Source of the DNA: Legionella steigerwaltii
GTDB lineage: Bacteria; Pseudomonadota; Gammaproteobacteria; Legionellales; Legionellaceae
DNA: 64,000 nt
Assembly: GCF_001468065.1 (NCBI RefSeq)
Contig: NZ_LNYZ01000013.1
Coordinates: 62,001 to 126,000 of the forward strand
Direction of reading: 5' to 3'
A model generated the notes under the pieces. It worked only from the letters and a program-made list of their open reading frames with translations. It was not told the DNA's origin and did not search any database. Shown here in pieces: positions 8,773-16,815 of the stretch. The position numbers and the translations under genes were made by a program. Numbering within the stretch: position 1 is the stretch's first letter; each line of letters begins with the position of its first letter.

Positions 8773-9861
8773 ATGAAAGATTCAAAAATAGAAAGCTCTC
8801 AACTTAATACCCATTTTAAAACTGCTGCCGAACAGACTAACAACAACAATGCCGCTTCCCCCTTATCCATTAAAATTAAAAGACAACTTTTGGATTTCTA
8901 TAATTTACTTTCTGATATGATGTGTCGAACTCCTTATTTTGATAAGCTTCCCAAAGAGCTTGTGGAGGAAATAATCTCTCATCTCCAGAAGGATGGAGCC
9001 AAAGAGGAAAAAGCTATCAGCGCATTCGTCGCGACTCATAAAAGAATGTATACCTTATTTCAACCCACTCGACTTGGTGATTTAACCACACAGTTGCTGT
9101 GGAATACTGTAACTGGCCAACAAGATAAAGCAGAAAAGATAGTCGATATGCATCCTGAGTTGCAGCTGAAGCGCGGTACAATCACTGACTATTCAGGTAG
9201 AACCTTTAAAAACATTACGGCGTATGAGTACGCCTATTGGGCAAAGGATACCCATATGTGTCGAATGCTGGAACGACATATGGATAGAGAGACCAAATTG
9301 GCAATGCTCAAATGCTGTGAAGCAATAGAAAAAAATGGATTGACCTATGAACAAGATGGAGTCGAGGTTAAAGGCTCAAAGCATTTTGATATGACGCCAC
9401 TTCTAAATGCATTAAAAAATTTCAGAGATTATTTACGTAATGGGTTTGACTTCAACACTTTAACAACAAATGAACATCAAGTCATTCGTGCACAATGTGA
9501 TGTACCAGTCCATGTGGCGAATGAATATTGCCGCGTTGATCGTTCGTTTTACCCTACCCCTACATTTAAAGATGGGACCTTGCCACGAGTATTCGATATT
9601 ACTACTTCTAGACGCAATACGTCAAAGTATTGGTATCCATTGACTGATGAATACCCAAATAGATTTATTTTACTACGAGTAAATGAAAACAGCTGCTTCG
9701 CCCCTAAGTGGATTTATCCTTCACGCGTAGCAGACGGTATAGATCTTGATTTGGAAGCCTTAGAGCATCTTGATAAAGTAAGAACAGAAGAGCTTGCAGA
9801 GCTCCGGGAAAATCTTAGGCGGGTTGAACCAAAACTTGATAACGAGTTATCTTGTTTTTAA
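8773..9861 (+). CDS. F-box protein, probable Dot/Icm effector
   Basis: 362 aa, soluble, no signal peptide. Residues ~56-71 read FDKLPKELVEEIISHL, the start of an F-box (Leu59-Pro60 and the following amphipathic helix), followed by a second helix with FVATHKRMYTLF. F-boxes bind SKP1 of the host SCF ubiquitin ligase and are rare in bacteria outside Legionella and a few host-associated groups. The middle segment (GTITDYSGRTFKNITAYEY) resembles one I remember from a recurrent Legionella protein family with ankyrin-like organisation. The C-terminus is rich in Glu and ends NELSCF, consistent with a Dot/Icm E-block signal. The effector role is inferred from these features and from the genus; host target unknown. 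Confidence 0.72.
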   Translation: MKDSKIESSQLNTHFKTAAEQTNNNNAASPLSIKIKRQLLDFYNLLSDMMCRTPYFDKLPKELVEEIISHLQKDGAKEEKAISAFVATHKRMYTLFQPTRLGDLTTQLLWNTVTGQQDKAEKIVDMHPELQLKRGTITDYSGRTFKNITAYEYAYWAKDTHMCRMLERHMDRETKLAMLKCCEAIEKNGLTYEQDGVEVKGSKHFDMTPLLNALKNFRDYLRNGFDFNTLTTNEHQVIRAQCDVPVHVANEYCRVDRSFYPTPTFKDGTLPRVFDITTSRRNTSKYWYPLTDEYPNRFILLRVNENSCFAPKWIYPSRVADGIDLDLEALEHLDKVRTEELAELRENLRRVEPKLDNELSCF

Positions 9862-10005
9862 GGACGATATATAAGCAGTCAGCGTAGATACTGTCTTTAA
9901 TCTTGCTTTTAATGCTCCATCAAATTCTGATTAAATAATTGTTTTCGGCTTCAACTTTTAGTGGGGCTACTTTTATATCTTCGGCCTCCTACTTTGGTCT
10001 GTCAA

Positions 10006-11259
10006 TTAAGAAGGTCTGAGGGGTAGGGTAACTATTACTTTTAAACCTCCTTGCAAATTATTAGTCAATGTAATATCACCTTGATGCATTTGAATAATTT
10101 CTCTGGCTATGGTCAATCCAAGTCCCGTACCACCTGTACTGCGTGAACGCGAATTTTCTCCTCGATAGAAAGGCAAGAAAACTTGTTCAAGATCCGCTTC
10201 TGGTAATCCTGGACCTTGGTCAGTAATCGTAATCTCTATTTTATTTTGCGAACAATTTAGGTGCATCACCGCTTTATAGCCATAATGAACTGCATTATTA
10301 ATCAAATTATTAAAGGCACGTTTGAGTAAATTTACTGTACCAAAATAAACTAGCTTTGGGCTTTCACTGATAAAACTAACATCATAATTCAATTCAACTG
10401 CGTCATCCTTCAATGATGAAAGCAAAGCGACCAAATCAAAGAGCTGAGGTTTTTCTTCAACATTCACATCTCTGAAATAATCCAATGTTTCACGGATCAT
10501 CAGTTCCATTTCGTTAATGTCGGCCATTATTTTATTGTAATTGGGATCATCTGCTAAATATTCGGCACGTAATTTTAAGCGAGTTAGAGGAGTGCGTAGA
10601 TCGTGTGAAATCGCAGTGACCACTCGAGTTCGATTTGCTAAAAGCTTATTTACCTTTTCTTGCAGATCATTAATTTTTTTAAAAATCGCTTTTTGATCCT
10701 GATTCCCAGTAACGGGGATGGGTAACCAATTTTCTTGATGTTCACTATAATGAAGACTTTGAATTAATGTGTGGATTGGTTGATTCAGCGTTCTGACGGC
10801 CCAATAATTAATAAAAAGTAATGCACCAATTAAGATAAGAAAAAGGCTGACTATGGAGTTTGCTTGTCTAGGAAAAAAAGAAATTACTTTGATATTTAGC
10901 CAATTATTTTCCTTTATAAATACCGAAAACTCTAATTTTTTATTCTCTTTTATTAAATTAAAAAGCACAGGAGCTTTTAAAGTTAACAATGCATTTTTAT
11001 CGTATAACGGTTGGGGAGATAAAGTGATTTCAGCCCACGAAATACCTTGATTTCTTAAGATTAAAGGCCAAATGGATTGAGGATTTTTTTGTAACAACGT
11101 AACGAGATGGGTCAATGAGCGTACAGCTTTAGGTGGAAGTGGCGATCGGATGTTTTCATAATAATATTTCCCCAGCTGCATAAGAGAAAAAATTATTAAT
11201 AAATTACCTAATATTAATCCAACAAGGGTTTTTTTTGCTGTTTTAGTTAATTGACTCAT
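10006..11259 (-). CDS. Sensor histidine kinase, EnvZ-like
   Basis: 417 aa. Layout: N-terminal membrane helix (about residues 12-30), periplasmic sensor region, second helix (about 135-155), HAMP linker, then a kinase core with the H-box ISHDLRTPLTRLK, an N-box FNNLINNAVHYG, and G-boxes DQGPGLP and GGTGLGLTIAREI. It autophosphorylates on the His and would pass the phosphate to the response regulator encoded just upstream; the ATGA overlap (11256-11259) shows translational coupling. The divergent Spy-like gene suggests an envelope-stress signal, but its sequence is not enough for me to name it CpxA or EnvZ. Confidence 0.9.
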   Translation of the reverse strand: MSQLTKTAKKTLVGLILGNLLIIFSLMQLGKYYYENIRSPLPPKAVRSLTHLVTLLQKNPQSIWPLILRNQGISWAEITLSPQPLYDKNALLTLKAPVLFNLIKENKKLEFSVFIKENNWLNIKVISFFPRQANSIVSLFLILIGALLFINYWAVRTLNQPIHTLIQSLHYSEHQENWLPIPVTGNQDQKAIFKKINDLQEKVNKLLANRTRVVTAISHDLRTPLTRLKLRAEYLADDPNYNKIMADINEMELMIRETLDYFRDVNVEEKPQLFDLVALLSSLKDDAVELNYDVSFISESPKLVYFGTVNLLKRAFNNLINNAVHYGYKAVMHLNCSQNKIEITITDQGPGLPEADLEQVFLPFYRGENSRSRSTGGTGLGLTIAREIIQMHQGDITLTNNLQGGLKVIVTLPLRPS

Positions 11260-11984
11260 ACTAAGTCAACCTTGGTTTTAAATTGATAGCCGCCGCCACG
11301 AATAGTTAACAATAATCGTGGGTTGCGTGGATCAAGCTCTATTTTTTTACGTAAACGACCAATGAGGACGTCAATGGTTCTGTCTTGCGAATCACAACCT
11401 TTGTCATATAACAAATCCATGAGTTGATCTCGGCTTAAAATACGTCCGGGATGCTCCAAAAAAACAACCAACAGTTCATATTCTCGTTGACTTAAAGGGA
11501 TAGCAACGGATTCCTTATCAATCAAAGAATGAGTGTTGCGATCGAGAATCCAATTATCAAAATGGATTTGTTGCAATGGCGTGAGTTTTTTACGATCATT
11601 TTCTAATTCGCCTTGGGTTCTTCTTAATTGTGCCTTGATTCGTGCGAGCAATTCACGAGAACTAAAAGGTTTGGAAATGTAATCATCTGCCCCAAGCTCT
11701 AGTCCTGCGACTCGATCAGCAATACTGTTTGCTGCGCTTAGCATAATAATCGGCATGCTGTGTGTTTGACGAATTGTTTGACATAAACTTAATCCATCAA
11801 TTCCTGGCAGCATAATATCTAAAATGATTAAATCAAAATTATTCTCTCTTAATAACTGTTTGATATTCAAGCCATTCAATGTCCAAGTGGTTCGAAAACC
11901 GTTTTTAATTAAGTAATCATTAATCAAGTGCGTAATTTCTTGATCATCATCAATAATCAATATGTGACTTTTTCTTGCGCTCAT
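11256..11984 (-). CDS. OmpR-family response regulator
   Basis: 242 aa. Receiver domain with the acidic pair DDD near residues 12-14, phospho-acceptor Asp in LIILDIMLPG (about residue 56) and Lys in YISKPFSSREL, followed by an OmpR/PhoB winged-helix DNA-binding domain (about residues 140-235: SQREYELLVVFLEHPG, RTIDVLIGRLRKKIE, IRGGGYQF). First gene of a two-gene operon with the kinase. A family B palindrome lies directly upstream, between this gene and the divergent Spy-like gene, so it may sit in or near their promoters. Confidence 0.93.
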   Translation of the reverse strand: MSARKSHILIIDDDQEITHLINDYLIKNGFRTTWTLNGLNIKQLLRENNFDLIILDIMLPGIDGLSLCQTIRQTHSMPIIMLSAANSIADRVAGLELGADDYISKPFSSRELLARIKAQLRRTQGELENDRKKLTPLQQIHFDNWILDRNTHSLIDKESVAIPLSQREYELLVVFLEHPGRILSRDQLMDLLYDKGCDSQDRTIDVLIGRLRKKIELDPRNPRLLLTIRGGGYQFKTKVDLV

Positions 11985-12043
11985 GAATCACCTGATATGA
12001 ATAATGTGGCTGTCGTAATGTATTTGCTTAAAACTTTACAGAC

Positions 12044-12188
12044 TAGGTTCTGTTTACAATTCGCTAGATTGAGCCAAAATGGAATGATTTTGGAGCACCG
12101 AAACGCAGCATACACGAAGTATGTGAGTATCGGAGCACATAAAATCATTCCATTTTGGCCAAGATAGTAGAATTGTAAACAGAACCTA
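12044..12188. repeat. Palindromic repeat family B, reference copy
   Basis: 145 bp with perfect 19-bp inverted ends: TAGGTTCTGTTTACAATTC on the left and its complement on the right. A second inner pair, CCAAAATGGAATGATTTT and AAAATCATTCCATTTTGG, makes nearly the whole element one long hairpin. The loop region contains ACACGAAGTATGTGAG. No open reading frame of use. MITE-like structure; copies near 7309, 48172, 55740 and a short one at 28757. Confidence 0.9.
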
Positions 12189-12315
12189 CATTATATCAAT
12201 AAAATTCCCCATGTTTAGCATTGTAACAGTGTTGTTACAATAAACCGCTCATTTGTCATATTCCTATTACATTGCCTCATTAGACTTAACAATGTAACTT
12301 TATAGGAGAAATGAA

Positions 12316-12765
12316 ATGAAGATTAAACGTTTTTTATTAATTAGTAGTTTGTCTTTGGGTGTTTTAGGTGCTTCTATTGCAACAGCCCAACCATCAGCAA
12401 CGGCTGCGGTAGCCTCTATAAATCATACTGGGCAGTATCGCCAGCATGTAGGTAAGTTATTAACTCCAGAACAGCGTTCTGAGCTGGCAAAAATCAGGAA
12501 AAGTCTTCGTGCGCAAATGGCTCCTTTAATTAAAGAAAAACGCGCACTCAGCATGCAAATAAGAGGTAAAATAGCTACTTCTAACGCAAAATGGAGCGAT
12601 ATATCCCGCTTGGTGGAAAAAAGAAATACGCTTAACGCGAAGATAAATACGTTATGGACTCAAACTCAGTTCCAAACGTACCAAAAATTAGGTGTATTAC
12701 TGCCCATTCACCATCATGGTCACCACTGTCGTTTTCAAAATAAAAACCTTGTAAAAAAATCATAA
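12316..12765 (+). CDS. Spy/CpxP-like periplasmic protein (LTXXQ family)
   Basis: 149 aa with a signal peptide (MKIKRFLLISSLSLGVLG, cut near ATAQPS). The mature part is helical and contains LTPEQRSELAKIRK, the LTXXQ signature of the Spy/CpxP family of periplasmic chaperones and stress sensors. The C-terminus is His-rich (PIHHHGHHCR), which could bind metal. It diverges from a two-component operon, the usual setting for CpxP/Spy-type genes controlled by the adjacent regulator. Ribosome site TAGGAGAA is 7 bases before the ATG. Confidence 0.8.
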   Translation: MKIKRFLLISSLSLGVLGASIATAQPSATAAVASINHTGQYRQHVGKLLTPEQRSELAKIRKSLRAQMAPLIKEKRALSMQIRGKIATSNAKWSDISRLVEKRNTLNAKINTLWTQTQFQTYQKLGVLLPIHHHGHHCRFQNKNLVKKS

Positions 12766-12779
12766 AAGAATGCATCTGG

Positions 12780-12817
12780 CGGTTTCGCATTTTTTGCGAA
12801 ACCGTTTATTTTTTCAA
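12780..12817. terminator. Bidirectional terminator between the Spy-like and cupin genes
   Basis: A 10-bp perfect stem CGGTTTCGCA/TGCGAAACCG around a T-rich loop, followed by TTTATTTTTT on the + strand. A matching A-rich stretch precedes it, so it can work on both strands. It overlaps the last codons of the convergent cupin gene. Confidence 0.85.
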
Positions 12818-13174
12818 TTCTATGACGACAACTCGGATTGGGTGTTTGCCCATGTTTTCATCCGTGTGCAATTCACCAGGAACATCTTTTTTGAGATAAT
12901 ATGCTTTATCTTTTTCCAATTTTAGGAAATGTTCTTTTCCTTTATTATTGACTACTTTCAGTTCTCCACTATCTAAAGCAACAACAACTCTATCGTGTTC
13001 ATGCCGATGCATTTTTAGACTTTGCTCTTTATTAGGGTAGATTACCGTTGTCCAGACAGATACTTTTTCATTAGACAGTTGGGGAGTACGCACTGATTTT
13101 TTTACATCTGCATAAGAATTTATTGATGCTAAAAATGGAATAACGCATAGGATTGAAGTGATGTAGTTCCGCAT
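12806..13174 (-). CDS. Small exported cupin-like protein
   Basis: 122 aa from the inner ATG, chosen because GGAGG lies 5 bases before it; an ATG 12 bases upstream overlaps that ribosome site. It has a signal peptide (YITSILCVIPFLASINSYA). The mature part has a single small beta-domain with MHRHEHDRVVVALDSGEL, a cupin motif 1 pattern with two or three His and a Glu/Asp as possible metal ligands, and LKKDVPGELHTDENMG as the second motif with one His. Likely a periplasmic small-molecule or metal-binding cupin; substrate unknown. Confidence 0.72.
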   Translation of the reverse strand: MRNYITSILCVIPFLASINSYADVKKSVRTPQLSNEKVSVWTTVIYPNKEQSLKMHRHEHDRVVVALDSGELKVVNNKGKEHFLKLEKDKAYYLKKDVPGELHTDENMGKHPIRVVVIELKK

Positions 13175-13186
13175 AATGTCCTCCAT

Positions 13187-13486
13187 AAGTTTTTGGGAGA
13201 ACTATAATACATTGAATTCTATTTAAGAAGATGAATTCGAATAAAGGAACGAAAAATAAAGAATCAACTCAACTCGCTTTACGGAGGCCATCAGAGTTAC
13301 TTGCAACACGAGCACTAAATGAGAGATTTTGAGTAGGAGTTCCCTATAGAGAGACTACTTCGTTTGCGACGAGATGAAGTAATAAATATCAATAAGTCCT
13401 TATTTTGTTAAATATGTTTAATTTTAAGAATCCCTTAAGTTTATTTATATTAAAATATTCGAAATAAATTAATTCAGTAATAATAG
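13187..13486. other. Intergenic gap, no gene seen
   Basis: 300 bp of AT-rich sequence between the divergent cupin and repeat-protein genes. A TATAAT-like box on the minus strand near 13200-13210 could serve the cupin gene. No RNA gene, clear palindrome or sizeable open frame was recognised. Confidence 0.4.
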
Positions 13487-14509
13487 ATGCGAAAATATCA
13501 AACCAGGTTAGGTATTAAATTAAAGGATGATTTTCGTAAAGAACGTAAGAAACAAAGAGAACTACAAGAAAAATTTGAACTATCTCTTTATCTTCAGCCT
13601 TTTGTTGCCCAAATGTCCTGTCAATTGACAGTTAAGGATGGCATTTTTTCATTTCCTAATGGTGTCTTACCAGATGGTAAATATATTTATGTTCGCACAT
13701 TAGAGGGAAAAATTTTTGCATGTAAAGAAGAAGAGGTAGCGCATCACTCTTACTTAAGTAATGGCAAAAAAGTATTATCAGCTGGCTCTTTTATATTTGA
13801 AAAAGGGAGGCTGTGTTTGGTCAGTAATGAAAGTGGCCATTACACACCGACTAATAGTGAGATGCAACCTGAAATTGAATTTTATTATTCTGTTGCTCAG
13901 AATCCAGATTTAATTTATGAGGATCATTCAAAGAATCCATCCCAAAAAATAATTAACCAGTATAAGGCCAAAGATATCGTAGAAAAACATACGATCGATA
14001 CCTTAAAACCATTAGCCAGTTTCAACAATAGAACATCAAAATTTGGACTAAAATTAAATTCACGACAAGCTGCGGGGCAAGAAAAATCAGCAGGGCGTCC
14101 CGGGAGCCTTTTTGAATTGAGTTTTTTTTGGACTAAAAACCTAAAACATTTCAAGCAAAAAGAAGTTTTAACGAATCATAGCAAAACTCTTCAGAATGAA
14201 CCCCATCATGGTTACGATGATGAGGCACAACTGCCAAATCCGCCCCATCATGGTTACGATGATGAGGCACAACTGCTAAATTCGTCCCATCATGGTTACG
14301 ATGATGAGGCACAACTGCTAAATTCGTCCCATCATGGTTACGATGATGAGGCACAATTGCTAAATTCATCCCATCATGGTTACGATGATGAGGCACAACT
14401 GCTAAATTCGTCCCATCATGGTTACGATGATGAGGCACAACTGCAAAATCCATCCTATCATGGCTACGATGATGAAGCACAACTCCTAGACTCGTCCTAT
14501 CATGGGTGA
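13487..14509 (+). CDS. Protein with a C-terminal 14-residue tandem repeat, function unknown
   Basis: 340 aa, no signal peptide or membrane helix. The N-terminal ~235 residues are basic and not recognised. From about residue 240 to the end the protein is seven tandem copies of a 14-residue unit, HHGYDDEAQLLNSS, ending in a partial eighth copy (YHG) at the stop codon. The unit is acidic, with a repeated Tyr-Asp-Asp and His pair. Such arrays occur in Legionella secreted proteins and as host-protein mimics, but nothing here proves secretion. Flanked by unrelated genes; no clear ribosome site before the ATG, so the start is uncertain. Confidence 0.6.
   Translation: MRKYQTRLGIKLKDDFRKERKKQRELQEKFELSLYLQPFVAQMSCQLTVKDGIFSFPNGVLPDGKYIYVRTLEGKIFACKEEEVAHHSYLSNGKKVLSAGSFIFEKGRLCLVSNESGHYTPTNSEMQPEIEFYYSVAQNPDLIYEDHSKNPSQKIINQYKAKDIVEKHTIDTLKPLASFNNRTSKFGLKLNSRQAAGQEKSAGRPGSLFELSFFWTKNLKHFKQKEVLTNHSKTLQNEPHHGYDDEAQLPNPPHHGYDDEAQLLNSSHHGYDDEAQLLNSSHHGYDDEAQLLNSSHHGYDDEAQLLNSSHHGYDDEAQLQNPSYHGYDDEAQLLDSSYHG
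14204..14497 (+). repeat. 42-bp tandem repeat, seven copies
   Basis: Seven consecutive 42-bp units beginning CATCATGGTTACGATGATGA. Copies 3-6 are almost identical in DNA, the outer ones vary slightly (CTGCCAAATCC, CTCCTAGACTC). As 42 is a multiple of three the reading frame is kept for any copy number, and the opposite strand is also open through the array. A likely VNTR. Confidence 0.95.
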
Positions 14510-14569
14510 TGACAATAAGTGTCCGTTTCGGACTACTTCAGCTTCTTAGTGCTGCTCATGGTTCGATTT

Positions 14570-15487
14570 TCAAGTAATCTCAGTACATTTCGCAACAACA
14601 ATCTGCTGAATCAATTTCGTTAGTAAGGCATAATTCTGAGTCTTATGAGAAGTTGTGCGCCAGGCTACCCCAATTTCTCTATAAGCATGATCCGTTTTTA
14701 AAGGAACGGCCACTAAATCAGTGCCAGTAAGAATGCCACTGTTAATTGCAAGATTGGGCAAAAAGGTAATGCCAGGTTGATGGCTTACCATTTGAATTAG
14801 GGTATGTAAACTGGTTGCAAAAAAGTGATTGATTTTTTTGCTTTCTTTTAATTGACAGGCTTGTAATGCATGACCTGTCAAGCAGTGTTCTTTTTCAAGC
14901 AGAAAAATACTGCTTTCAGGTAATTCACTGATTTCTTTGTCAAAACCTTTATGTACCCACATTTTAGGTAGGACGAGTTTAAAATAATCTTTGCATAATA
15001 TTTGTGTTTGCAAATCTTGGATTGGGTAGGGGAATGCCAAAATCGCGAGATCAAGTTTGCCTTCTCCTAAATGCTTCAAAACATTATCTGTCGTATCTTC
15101 TCGGATAAATAAAGTGAGTTCTGGGTAATTTTTCTGACACAGATTTTGTAATTCACTGAGAATAAAAGGAGCAATAGTAGGAATTACGCCCAAATAAATT
15201 TCCCCTTGCATTACTTTTCCTTGGTTGCGTGCGTAATCTACCAGATCGTGGCTTTGTTCGATAATCAATCGACTGCGACGAACAATTTCTTCACCTAGGG
15301 GAGTGAATAGAAAAGTTTTGTGATCACGTTCAAGCAATTGCGCCTCCAAACTTTCTTCAAGATTTGTAATTGCTGCACTTAAAGTGGATTGACTAATAAA
15401 ACACGCTGCCGCAGCACGACCAAAATGCTGATGCTCATAGAGTGTAACTAAGTAATGTAACTGCTTTAGGCTTACTAATCTGCTCAT
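14570..15487 (-). CDS. oxyR: OxyR, peroxide-sensing LysR-family regulator
   Basis: 305 aa. N-terminal LysR winged helix (residues 6-65, FGRAAAACFISQSTLSAAI) and a LysR substrate domain. Cys202 and Cys211 (HCLTGHALQAC) are nine residues apart, the same spacing as the redox pair Cys199/Cys208 of E. coli OxyR, so disulfide sensing of peroxide is likely. It is divergent from ahpC-ahpD and the 96-bp spacer carries an ATAG-N7-CTAT palindrome, the OxyR half-operator pattern. It should activate ahpC when oxidised. Confidence 0.93.
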   Translation of the reverse strand: MSRLVSLKQLHYLVTLYEHQHFGRAAAACFISQSTLSAAITNLEESLEAQLLERDHKTFLFTPLGEEIVRRSRLIIEQSHDLVDYARNQGKVMQGEIYLGVIPTIAPFILSELQNLCQKNYPELTLFIREDTTDNVLKHLGEGKLDLAILAFPYPIQDLQTQILCKDYFKLVLPKMWVHKGFDKEISELPESSIFLLEKEHCLTGHALQACQLKESKKINHFFATSLHTLIQMVSHQPGITFLPNLAINSGILTGTDLVAVPLKTDHAYREIGVAWRTTSHKTQNYALLTKLIQQIVVAKCTEIT

Positions 15488-15530
15488 CGATTTTTCCGAT
15501 TAAAGTTATCTATTTTATTCATTTTAAATA

Positions 15531-15551
15531 ATTATAGACCATAACTATAAT
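15531..15551. promoter_or_regulatory. Probable OxyR operator between oxyR and ahpC
   Basis: ATTATAG (15531-15537), seven bases, then CTATAAT (15545-15551): a perfect inverted repeat that contains ATAG-N7-CTAT, the E. coli OxyR half-site pattern. It lies 33 bp before the ahpC start and 44 bp before oxyR. A second full half-site at the E. coli spacing is not evident. Confidence 0.75.
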
Positions 15552-15583
15552 TTAATTGAAATAAACGAACTGAGGAGAAATTT

Positions 15584-16132
15584 ATGTTAACTGTTGGTCA
15601 AAAAATTCCGGAATTTTCTGTTGTTGCAGTAAAACCTGGTTTTAATAATCATGAAGAACATGGTGTGAGTGCTTTTGAGGTTGTTACTGAAAAAAGTTTC
15701 CCAGGAAAATGGAAAGTAATTTTTTTCTATCCTAAAGATTTTACTTTCGTATGCCCAACAGAAATTGTGGAATTTGCCAAATTAAATGGTGAATTTAATG
15801 ATAGGGACGCAGTGGTATTGGGTGGAAGTACTGATAATGAGTTTGTCAAACTGGCATGGCGAAGAGAGCACCAAGACTTAAATAAGTTAAATCAATACAG
15901 TTTTGCAGATGTTCGTGGGCAGCTCACTGATGGATTTGGCATTAGAGAAGAGGAAAGTGGTTGTGCTCTAAGAGCAACTTTTATTGTTGACCCGAACAAT
16001 GTGATTCAACATGTAAGTGTTAATTCTTTAAATGTTGGTCGTAATCCTCAAGAAATATTACGTATTTTGGATGCCTTGCAAACTGATGAATTATGTCCAT
16101 GCAACCGTCCTATTGGTGGCGAAACGTTATAA
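15584..16132 (+). CDS. ahpC: Alkyl hydroperoxide reductase AhpC (peroxiredoxin)
   Basis: 182 aa two-Cys peroxiredoxin that reduces peroxides in the cytoplasm. The peroxidatic Cys57 lies in DFTFVCPTEI; resolving cysteine candidates are Cys171 and Cys173 in DELCPCNRP near the C-terminus. Start preceded by GAGGAGAA. Followed 52 bp later by ahpD, the arrangement of the L. pneumophila ahpC2-ahpD operon as I remember it, where AhpD replaces AhpF as reductant. Transcription is probably OxyR-controlled through the palindrome upstream. Confidence 0.95.
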   Translation: MLTVGQKIPEFSVVAVKPGFNNHEEHGVSAFEVVTEKSFPGKWKVIFFYPKDFTFVCPTEIVEFAKLNGEFNDRDAVVLGGSTDNEFVKLAWRREHQDLNKLNQYSFADVRGQLTDGFGIREEESGCALRATFIVDPNNVIQHVSVNSLNVGRNPQEILRILDALQTDELCPCNRPIGGETL

Positions 16133-16147
16133 TTCTAGCAAAAATTG

Positions 16148-16170
16148 CAGAAGCTCCTATGGGGCTTCTG
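16148..16170 (+). other. RNA hairpin between ahpC and ahpD
   Basis: CAGAAGCTCC, TAT, GGGGCTTCTG: a 10-bp stem with one G-U pair and a tight loop. It is followed by AAAAGGAG (the ahpD ribosome site), not by a T-run, so it is more likely to protect the ahpC message or tune the ahpC:ahpD ratio than to terminate. Confidence 0.6.
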
Positions 16171-16184
16171 AAAAGGAGAATCCT

Positions 16185-16718
16185 ATGTCTATAGAACAAT
16201 TAAAACAAGCGCTACCTGATTTTGCTAAGGATATTCGTCTTAATGTCAGTAGCTTATTTGGTAATATTCCACAATCAGGATTAACAGAAACCCAATTTTA
16301 TGGGGTTGCGTTGGCTGTAGCCTATACGTTGAAAAATAAGCGTATTATAGATGCTATTAAAACAGATGGAACGCTTTATATCTCTACTGAGTTGGAGCAT
16401 GCTGTAAAAACCGCAGCTGCTTTGATGGCAATGAATAATGTGTATTATCGTGCAATTCATTTGGCAGAAAATAAAGAGCTTGCATCCATGCCGGCTAATT
16501 TGCGCATGAATGGTATGTTAAATCCTGGGGTACCTAAAGCTGACTTTGAGTTATTTGCACTGGCAGTATCAGCAATTAATGGTTGTGGCATGTGCATCCA
16601 TTCTCATGTTAGGCAATTGTTGGAACATGAGTTGGATAAAGTTGCGGTTCAATCGGTACTTAGAATAGCAGCAGTTTTAAATGCGTTGTCCTTTGTTCTA
16701 TTACAGGATGAATTGTAA
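16185..16718 (+). CDS. ahpD: AhpD, alkylhydroperoxidase
   Basis: 177 aa from the ATG at 16185, which follows AAAAGGAG; an upstream in-frame start at 16032 lies inside ahpC and is not used. AhpD is a helical thiol reductase that recycles AhpC. The active site INGCGMCIHSH gives Cys134, Cys137 and His141, the CxxC-x3-H pattern of mycobacterial AhpD. Second gene of the ahpC operon. No ahpF is seen, so AhpD is presumably the electron donor. Confidence 0.93.
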   Translation: MSIEQLKQALPDFAKDIRLNVSSLFGNIPQSGLTETQFYGVALAVAYTLKNKRIIDAIKTDGTLYISTELEHAVKTAAALMAMNNVYYRAIHLAENKELASMPANLRMNGMLNPGVPKADFELFALAVSAINGCGMCIHSHVRQLLEHELDKVAVQSVLRIAAVLNALSFVLLQDEL

Positions 16719-16727
16719 GAGTGGTAG

Positions 16728-16760
16728 TGGGGGCACGATTTTAAGCCCCAGATTTTCTTA
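16728..16760 (+). terminator. Terminator after ahpD
   Basis: TGGGG...CCCCA stem extended by one C-G pair across a bulge, followed by GATTTTCTT. It ends the ahpC-ahpD operon. Confidence 0.6.
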
Positions 16761-16786
16761 ATCAACTCTTTATTTTAAAGTCATTC

Positions 16787-16812
16787 GTAGGTTGGGCCAA
16801 GTCCCAACTTAC
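16787..16812. repeat. Short palindrome related to repeat family A
   Basis: GTAGGTTGGG then CCCAACTTAC, one mismatch in the arms. It resembles the ends of the family A elements with a TTGGG instead of CTGGG core. It sits in the convergent gap between ahpD and the next minus-strand gene, where it may act as a transcription end. Confidence 0.5.
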
Positions 16813-16815
16813 CGT

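Noticed and set aside
14151-14480. Open frame on the minus strand through the 42-bp repeat array, encoding a His-Asn-rich repeat
   Set aside because: A repeat length divisible by three keeps all frames free of stops. The + strand protein has a unique N-terminal part and ends with the array, so the minus frame is a shadow.
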